Positions 59,587 through 64,000 of a stretch of DNA of 64,000 bases are shown here, piece by piece. This stretch comes from JAOPZW01 sp963707695 (GTDB taxonomy: Bacteria > Actinomycetota > Thermoleophilia > Solirubrobacterales > Solirubrobacteraceae). The DNA is taken from positions 310,001 through 374,000 of the forward strand of contig CAVPQY010000006.1 of NCBI GenBank assembly GCA_963707695.1, in the 5' to 3' direction. The first letter of the stretch is position 1; every line of letters starts with the position of its first letter. The notes beneath the pieces are model-generated. The model was given only the letters and a program-made list of their open reading frames with translations. It was not told the origin of the DNA and did no database searches. The translations under genes were made by a program, and so were the position numbers.

Positions 59587-60033
59587 TCAGCAGGCGACGG
59601 CCGCGCGCCCGATCCGGGCGACGGCCGTGTCGAGGAGGCCGGCGCCCAGGAGGGCGTTCGTGGCCTCGGCGGCGAGGCGTCCCATGAGCCCGCCGCCGGA
59701 GCGGACGGACACGGAGGCCCGGACCTCGCTCCCGGCGCCGGCAGGCGCCAGGTCGTAGAGGACGTCGAGCGCCACCGGACCGGTGGCCCGCAGGGCCAGC
59801 CGCTCGCGGGTGGCCTCGTCGACCTCGACGTCGAAGTCGACCTGACGTCCGGCCAGCCGCCCGGTGACCCGGGCGCGGGACCCGGCCGCCAGCCGCGCCC
59901 GGCGGGCGGGGGCGTCGAGCTCGACGTCGAAGTCCACCGGCGCCCAGCGCCGGGCGGCGTCGGGATCGGTCAGGACGTCGAGCACGGCGTCGGGCTGCGC
60001 CGCGACGGTGTGCGTGGTCGTCCAGGTCCGCAT
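59587..60033 (-). CDS. SRPBCC (START-like) domain protein
   Basis: 148 residues. WTTTHTVAAQPDAVLDVLTDPDAARRWAPVDFDVE is the typical opening of the polyketide-cyclase/START-like helix-grip fold; DFDVEVDEATRERLALRATG follows. This fold binds hydrophobic ligands. ATG 60033 has a GGGAGG Shine-Dalgarno. First gene of the operon, so it may bind the ligand handled by the exporter. Confidence 0.85.
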   Translation of the reverse strand: MRTWTTTHTVAAQPDAVLDVLTDPDAARRWAPVDFDVELDAPARRARLAAGSRARVTGRLAGRQVDFDVEVDEATRERLALRATGPVALDVLYDLAPAGAGSEVRASVSVRSGGGLMGRLAAEATNALLGAGLLDTAVARIGRAAVAC

Positions 60034-60112
60034 GCCCAGGAGCCTCCCAGCGCCCCGGGGCCCCGTCGTCGGCCTCTGGGTTGATCTTGGGTGCGCCGGG
60101 AGACGACCCCGG

Positions 60113-60130
60113 GTCATCCTCGAGGATGAC
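60113..60130. promoter_or_regulatory. 18-bp perfect palindrome in the divergent promoter region
   Basis: GTCATCCTCGAGGATGAC, a perfect inverted repeat with no spacer, 79 bases from the SRPBCC start and 119 from the response regulator start. Its GAGGAT half recurs as GAGGAT and CAGGAT in the adjacent tandem repeats. Likely regulator binding site. Confidence 0.6.
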
Positions 60131-60191
60131 GCGCGATGCGCCGGAGGGAGGAGGATCGTCCGCGCGATGCGCCGGACCGAGCAGGATCGTC
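60130..60191 (+). repeat. Two tandem 31-bp repeats upstream of a NarL-type regulator gene
   Basis: Units 60130-60160 and 60161-60191 are identical at 28 of 31 positions. Both contain CGCGCGATGCGCCGGA and end AGGATCGTC. They directly abut the 18-bp palindrome and lie upstream of a TACGGT -10 element at 60208-60213, the place expected for activator sites. Confidence 0.75.
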
Positions 60192-60207
60192 CGCCGCCCC
60201 GCGCCGG

Positions 60208-60213
60208 TACGGT
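60208..60213 (+). promoter_or_regulatory. -10 element (TACGGT) for the response regulator gene
   Basis: TACGGT 36 bases before ATG 60250, with a GGAG-type Shine-Dalgarno near 60232; a leadered transcript, unlike most genes here. Confidence 0.4.
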
Positions 60214-60249
60214 CCCGGGCGTGCGCCGCCCGGAGCAGCAGCCGACAGC

Positions 60250-60930
60250 ATGAGCGTCCGCGTCCTCATCGCCGACGACCAGGCCCTCGTCCGCGCCGGG
60301 TTCCGCATGATCCTCGACGCCGAGGAGGGCCTGGAGATCGTCGGCGAGGCCCACGACGGCCGCCACGCGGTGCAGCTGGCCCGCGAGCTGCGGCCCGACG
60401 TCGTCCTCATGGACATCCGGATGCCGGAGCTCGACGGCATCGAGGCGGCCCGCCGGGTCGTCGAGGAGGCCGGCGAGCGCCCCGTCCGCGTCCTGATGCT
60501 CACGACCTTCGACGCCGACGAGTACGTCTACGAGGCGCTGCGCGCCGGCGCCAGCGGGTTCCTGCTCAAGGACGTGCCGCCCGAGCAGCTCGCCGCCGGC
60601 ATCCGCATCGTCGCCAGCGGCGACGCGCTGCTGGCGCCCTCGATCACCCGGCGCCTCATCGGCGAGTTCGCGGCCGTGCGGCCGACGACGCCCGATCCGC
60701 CGGAGGGGCTCGACGAGCTGACCGCGCGCGAGCTCGAGGTCTTCAAGCTCCTGGCCCGCGGGCTCTCGAATGCGGAGATCGCCGAGGAGCTCGTGGTCAG
60801 CGAGACGACGGTCAAGACGCACGTCGCGCGCGTCCTCATGAAGCTCGGCCTGCGCGACCGCGTGCAGGCCGTCGTCGTCGCCTACGAGTCGGGCGTCGCG
60901 GTGCCGGCCGGCCGGTCGCCGCGCACCTAG
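60250..60930 (+). CDS. NarL/LuxR-type response regulator (orphan in this window)
   Basis: 226 residues. Receiver with Asp9/Asp10 and phospho-acceptor Asp55 (VVLMDIRMPELDG), Thr in LMLTTFD, Lys in FLLKDVP. LuxR helix-turn-helix LTARELEVFKLLARGLSNAEIAEELVVSETTVKTHVARVLMKL. No kinase is adjacent. Divergent from the SRPBCC-ABC operon across the palindrome-repeat region, so it is the likely controller of that operon and of itself. Confidence 0.95.
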   Translation: MSVRVLIADDQALVRAGFRMILDAEEGLEIVGEAHDGRHAVQLARELRPDVVLMDIRMPELDGIEAARRVVEEAGERPVRVLMLTTFDADEYVYEALRAGASGFLLKDVPPEQLAAGIRIVASGDALLAPSITRRLIGEFAAVRPTTPDPPEGLDELTARELEVFKLLARGLSNAEIAEELVVSETTVKTHVARVLMKLGLRDRVQAVVVAYESGVAVPAGRSPRT

Positions 60931-60933
60931 ACT
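60928..60933 (+). promoter_or_regulatory. -10 element (TAGACT) for ffh
   Basis: TAGACT overlaps the stop codon of the preceding regulator and ends 9 bases before the ffh ATG. Confidence 0.45.
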
Positions 60934-60942
60934 GGACCGGAG

Positions 60943-62277
60943 ATGTTCGACGCCCTCTCCGAGAAGCTCCAGGCCACCCTGGCCGACGTCCGGTCCCGCG
61001 GCACGCTGACCGAGGACGACGTCAAGGCCGCCCTGCGCGAGATCCGCCTGGCCCTGCTCGAGGCCGACGTGAACTTCAAGGTCGTCAAGGAGTTCACCTC
61101 GACGGTCCGCGAGCGCTGCCTGGGGGCCGACGTCGTGGGAGCGCTGAACCCCGGGCAGACCGTGGTGAAGATCGTCCACGAGGAGCTCGGCCGCCTCATG
61201 GGCGGCACCTCGGCGGGGCTGACCTTCTCGCCGCGGCCGCCGACCGTCGTGCTCATGGCCGGCCTGCAGGGCTCGGGCAAGACGACGGCGACGGCCAAGC
61301 TCGCGCGCTGGCTCATGTCGGAGCACGGCTCGTCGGTCGCCGTCGCGGCCTGCGACGTCCACCGCCCCGCCGCCGTGGACCAGCTCCGCACGGTCGGCGA
61401 GCAGGTCGGCGCGACCGTCTACGAGCAGGGCACGGACAAGTCCGCGGTCGAGATCGCCCGCTGGGCGCTCGACCAGGCCAAGATGGACGGCAAGGACGTC
61501 CTCATCGTCGACACCTCGGGCCGCCTGCACGTCGACGAGGAGCTCATGCGTGAGCTCGTCGACATCCGCGACGCCGTCCGGCCGACCGACGTGCTGCTCG
61601 TGGTCGACGCCATGACCGGCCAGGACGCGGTGAACGTCGCCGAGCAGTTCGGCGCCGCCGTCGACTTCGACGGCGTCGTGATGAGCAAGCTCGACGGCGA
61701 TGCGCGCGGCGGCGCCGCCCTGTCGGTCAAGGCCGTCACGGGCAAGCCGATCCTCTTCGCCTCGACGGGCGAGAAGCTCGACCGCTTCGAGCGCTTCCAC
61801 CCCGACCGGATGGCCCAGCGCATCCTCGGGATGGGCGACGTCATGTCGCTCATCGAGACCGCCGAGCGGCAGTTCGACGAGGACCAGGCCAAGGACCTCG
61901 AGCGCAAGCTGCGCCGCAACGAGTTCACGCTCGAGGACTTCCTCGGGCAGATGAAGCAGATCCGCAAGATGGGGCCGCTCACGAACCTGCTCGGGATGCT
62001 CCCGGGCCTCGGGGGCCAGCAGCTGAAGAACCTCAAGGTCGACGAGCGCGAGCTCGACCGCGTGCAGGCGATCATCCTGTCCATGACGGCCGAGGAGCGC
62101 CGGCGGCCCGAGCTCATCAAGGGCTCGCGCCGGCTGCGGATCGCGAAGGGGTCGGGGACGAGCGTCCAGCAGGTCAACCAGCTCGTGAAGCAGTTCGACC
62201 AGATGCGCAAGCTCATGCGCCAGATGGGGCGGGGCAAGATGCCCGACATCGGGGCGCTCATGCGGCAGGCCCGCTAA
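60943..62277 (+). CDS. ffh: Signal recognition particle protein Ffh
   Basis: 444 residues. NG GTPase (GLQGSGKTTATAKLA, CDVHRPAAVDQLR, DTSGRLHVDEELM, SKLDGDARGGAA) and a Met-rich M domain (about 300-444) with GMLPGLGG and the SRP RNA-binding region RRLRIAKGSGTSVQQVNQLVKQF. Targets nascent membrane proteins with FtsY. The 4.5S RNA gene is not in the window. Head of ffh-rpsP-khpA-rimM-trmD. Confidence 0.97.
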   Translation: MFDALSEKLQATLADVRSRGTLTEDDVKAALREIRLALLEADVNFKVVKEFTSTVRERCLGADVVGALNPGQTVVKIVHEELGRLMGGTSAGLTFSPRPPTVVLMAGLQGSGKTTATAKLARWLMSEHGSSVAVAACDVHRPAAVDQLRTVGEQVGATVYEQGTDKSAVEIARWALDQAKMDGKDVLIVDTSGRLHVDEELMRELVDIRDAVRPTDVLLVVDAMTGQDAVNVAEQFGAAVDFDGVVMSKLDGDARGGAALSVKAVTGKPILFASTGEKLDRFERFHPDRMAQRILGMGDVMSLIETAERQFDEDQAKDLERKLRRNEFTLEDFLGQMKQIRKMGPLTNLLGMLPGLGGQQLKNLKVDERELDRVQAIILSMTAEERRRPELIKGSRRLRIAKGSGTSVQQVNQLVKQFDQMRKLMRQMGRGKMPDIGALMRQAR

Positions 62278-62292
62278 CCTCAGCCGTCGGCC

Positions 62293-62311
62293 GCGGCCCT
62301 CGGTGGGCCGC
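62293..62311 (+). terminator. Weak hairpin between ffh and rpsP
   Basis: 7-bp stem GCGGCCC / GGGCCGC with TCGGT loop, 16 bases after the ffh stop. Could be an attenuator or terminator within the gene string. Confidence 0.3.
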
Positions 62312-62352
62312 CGCAGCCTCCGCCTTCCCCAGGACCAGAAAGCACCAAGACC

Positions 62353-62610
62353 TTGGCAGTTCGACTCCGGCTCACCCGCGTGGGCGGCAAGAAGGACCCG
62401 ATCTGGCGCGTCGTCGTCGCCGACCAGCGCTCCCCGCGCGACGGCCGGTTCATCGAGACCGTCGGGCAGTACAACCCGCAGACGTCCCCGTCGACGATCG
62501 TCCTCGACGAGGAGCGCATCCGCGACTGGATCGCGAAGGGCGCCCAGCCCACGGACCAGGTCCGCAAGCTCATGCGCACGCAGGGCATCGAAGCCGGCGC
62601 CCGCCGGTAG
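62353..62610 (+). CDS. rpsP: 30S ribosomal protein S16
   Basis: 85 residues. MAVRLRLTRVGGKKDPIWRVVVADQRSPRDGRFIE start, VGQYNPQTSPSTIVLDEERI middle. TTG start preceded by an AGGACC-type weak Shine-Dalgarno. Followed by khpA after 12 bases. A standard partner of rimM and trmD. Confidence 0.97.
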   Translation: MAVRLRLTRVGGKKDPIWRVVVADQRSPRDGRFIETVGQYNPQTSPSTIVLDEERIRDWIAKGAQPTDQVRKLMRTQGIEAGARR

Positions 62611-62622
62611 CCGGCGCGCGCC

Positions 62623-62856
62623 GTGCGCGAGCTGCTCGAGTCCCTCGTCCGCATGATCGTGTCGGAGCCCGACGCGGTCGCGGTCGAGCAGTTCGAGGAG
62701 GACGACGGCACCGTCGTCCTCGAGCTCTCCGTGGGCGAGGACGACTACGGCAAGGTCATCGGCCGTGGGGGCCGGACGGCCAACGCCCTGCGCACCATCG
62801 TGAAGGCGGCCGCGGTGCGCGAGCAGCGCCGCGTGCTCGTCGACATCGTCGACTGA
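62623..62856 (+). CDS. khpA: KH-domain RNA-binding protein KhpA
   Basis: 77 residues forming one KH domain with the GxxG loop in VIGRGGRTANALRTIVKAA. Conserved between rpsP and rimM in Gram-positive bacteria; binds RNA, with KhpB, and affects cell division in some species. GTG start. Confidence 0.94.
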   Translation: MRELLESLVRMIVSEPDAVAVEQFEEDDGTVVLELSVGEDDYGKVIGRGGRTANALRTIVKAAAVREQRRVLVDIVD

Positions 62857-62864
62857 GCGTCCCG

Positions 62865-63407
62865 GTGGCCGCCTCGACCGCTCCCGGTCGCGAGGGCTGG
62901 CTCCCTGCCGGCCGCGTCGGTCGCCCGCACGGGCTCGACGGCTCCTTCCACGTCACCCGCCCGCGGCCCGTGCTCCTGCCCCTGGGCGGTGCGGTCCGCG
63001 TCGCCGAGGCCGACCGCGAGGTCGTCCGCCGAGCCGGCACCGACGACCGCCCGATCCTGCGCCTGTCGGGCATCGACGGACGCGACGCCGTCGAGGCCCT
63101 GCGCGGCGCCGACCTCTGGGTCGCCCGCGGGCAGGCCCCGCCGCTCGGCGAGGACGAGTGGTACGCCGACGACCTCGTGGGCCTGCGGGTCGTCGACGGC
63201 CGCCGGCCGGTGGGGGAGGTGGGACGGCTCGTCCCGCTGCCGTCGTGCGAGGCGCTCGAGGTGCGGCGGGACGGTCCGGAGCTGCTCGTCCCGCTCGTGC
63301 GGGACTGCGTCCGCTCCGTGGACCTGGCCGGCGGGGTCGTCGACGTCGACCTCGGCTTCCTGGGCGACACGCTCCCCGAGGACCTCGCCGGCGAGCGGGC
63401 CGACTGA
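62865..63407 (+). CDS. rimM: Ribosome maturation factor RimM
   Basis: 180 residues. N-terminal GRVGRPHGLDGSFHV (RimM barrel) and a C-terminal PRC-like half with EWYADDLVGLRVVDGRRPVGEVGRL and VPLVRDCVRSVDLAGG. 16S rRNA processing, binds S19. GTG start; TGATG overlap with trmD. Confidence 0.95.
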   Translation: MAASTAPGREGWLPAGRVGRPHGLDGSFHVTRPRPVLLPLGGAVRVAEADREVVRRAGTDDRPILRLSGIDGRDAVEALRGADLWVARGQAPPLGEDEWYADDLVGLRVVDGRRPVGEVGRLVPLPSCEALEVRRDGPELLVPLVRDCVRSVDLAGGVVDVDLGFLGDTLPEDLAGERAD

Positions 63408-64000
63408 TGCAGCTCGACGTCGTCACCCTCTTCCCCGAGGCGTTCGAGGGCTGGTTCGTGCACCAGCGCCACGTCGTCAACGCCCTGAGGCTCGGCCACG
63501 AGCTGCGCACGCTGAACCCCCGCGACGCCTCGCCGCTCTCCGGCCGCCAGGTCGACGACACGCCCTTCGGCGGCGGCGCCGGGATGGTGCTGCGCGTCGA
63601 CGTCATGGAGGCGGCCCTGCGCAGCTTCTACGGCGTGGACCCGGTCGAGCTGCGCCGGCAGCGGCGCGTCATCGCGCTCGTCCCCGGCGGCCGGGTCCTC
63701 GACGACCGCTACGTCGACGAGCTCGCCACCGAGCCCGCGCTCACGCTCCTCTGCGGCCGCTACGAGGGCTTCGACGAGCGCATCGTCGAGCACTTCTGCT
63801 CGGACACGCTCTCCATCGGCCGCTACGTCCTCACGGGCGGCGAGATCGCGGCGATGGTCGTCGGCGACGCCGTCCTGCGCAAGCTGCCCGGCACGCTGGG
63901 CCACGCGGACTCCGCCGTGGAGGAGTCGTTCTCCGCCGCGCTCGAGGGCGATCCCGAGTACCCGCACTACACCCGGCCGGCCGAGCACCGCGGCTGGAAG
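63407..64000 (+). CDS. trmD: tRNA (guanine-37-N1)-methyltransferase, 3'-truncated
   Basis: The first 198 residues are present; the frame runs off the window end. Opening MQLDVVTLFPEAFEGWF, DTPFGGGAGMVLR, the trefoil-knot SAM site LCGRYEGFDERI and SIGRYVLTGGEIAAM, and PHYTRPAEHRGWK near the edge are all diagnostic. Makes m1G37, which prevents frameshifting. The C-terminal DNA/tRNA-binding domain is missing only because of the cut. Confidence 0.96.
   Translation, partial: MQLDVVTLFPEAFEGWFVHQRHVVNALRLGHELRTLNPRDASPLSGRQVDDTPFGGGAGMVLRVDVMEAALRSFYGVDPVELRRQRRVIALVPGGRVLDDRYVDELATEPALTLLCGRYEGFDERIVEHFCSDTLSIGRYVLTGGEIAAMVVGDAVLRKLPGTLGHADSAVEESFSAALEGDPEYPHYTRPAEHRGWK

Overview
The window is very GC-rich DNA in which almost every base is coding. 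Codons end mostly in G or C, GTG starts are common, and neighbouring genes often overlap by 1-4 bases (ATGA, GTGA, TGATG). The gene order is the bacterial, largely actinobacterial, housekeeping order. Blocks seen are cmk-der; metK; priA; def-fmt; rsmB-rpe; ribD-ribE-ribBA-ribH; rpmB-fakA-like-recG-rsmD-coaD-SepIVA-like; DUF177; rpmF-plsX-acpP-rnc-smc; ftsY; and ffh-rpsP-khpA-rimM-trmD. A SepIVA-like protein behind coaD, zinc-type L28 and L32, a Ser/Thr kinase and NarL-type two-component systems fit Actinobacteria. A PriA with intact helicase motifs argues against Mycobacterium or Streptomyces. My best guess, an inference without any search, is a deep-branching class such as Thermoleophilia (Solirubrobacterales). 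No rRNA, tRNA, CRISPR array, insertion sequence or prophage was found.

Layout. 1-5,700: 3' end of a methyltransferase, cmk-der, metK, a PRC-barrel/DUF2382 protein, a small membrane coiled-coil protein, and tag. 5,750-15,090: priA, a secreted LamG protein, a TetR-SMR efflux pair with a clear operator, def-fmt-IMPase, pdxH, rsmB, a zinc ribbon, rpe. 15,083-21,273: receiver / histidine kinase / response regulator, then a MacB-like ABC exporter. 21,264-25,670 (minus): a GT2 glycosyltransferase, a methyltransferase, a flippase and a class III CoA-transferase. 25,857-29,342: riboflavin operon in which ribE carries a one-base frameshift. 29,397-42,947: small membrane protein, Ser/Thr kinase, rpmB to coaD block, macro-domain protein, acylphosphatase, a coiled-coil PD-(D/E)XK-like protein divergent from an unknown gene, an acyl-CoA synthetase, DUF177. 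43,001-55,139: GNAT, rpmF-plsX-acpP-rnc-smc, a Tat phosphoesterase, a coiled-coil unknown, GNAT, ftsY, NfeD-SPFH. 55,206-60,930: exported cupredoxin and ferritin-like pair, a second MacB-like exporter with an SRPBCC protein, and a divergent NarL-type regulator separated by a striking palindrome-plus-repeat region. 60,943-64,000: ffh to trmD (cut by the window edge).

How it fits together. The core makes precursors (dCMP, SAM, riboflavin, CoA, phospholipid), initiates and matures proteins and ribosomes (def, fmt, L28, L32, S16, RimM, TrmD, RsmB, RsmD), repairs and segregates DNA (PriA, RecG, Tag, SMC), and targets membrane proteins (Ffh, FtsY). Envelope and sensing genes are inserted between these blocks. 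About twenty first-in-unit genes carry a TANNNT element only 6-11 bases before the start codon, which suggests leaderless or near-leaderless mRNAs as a routine expression mode here. No gene-free stretch exceeds 300 bases; the longest is 60,034-60,249.
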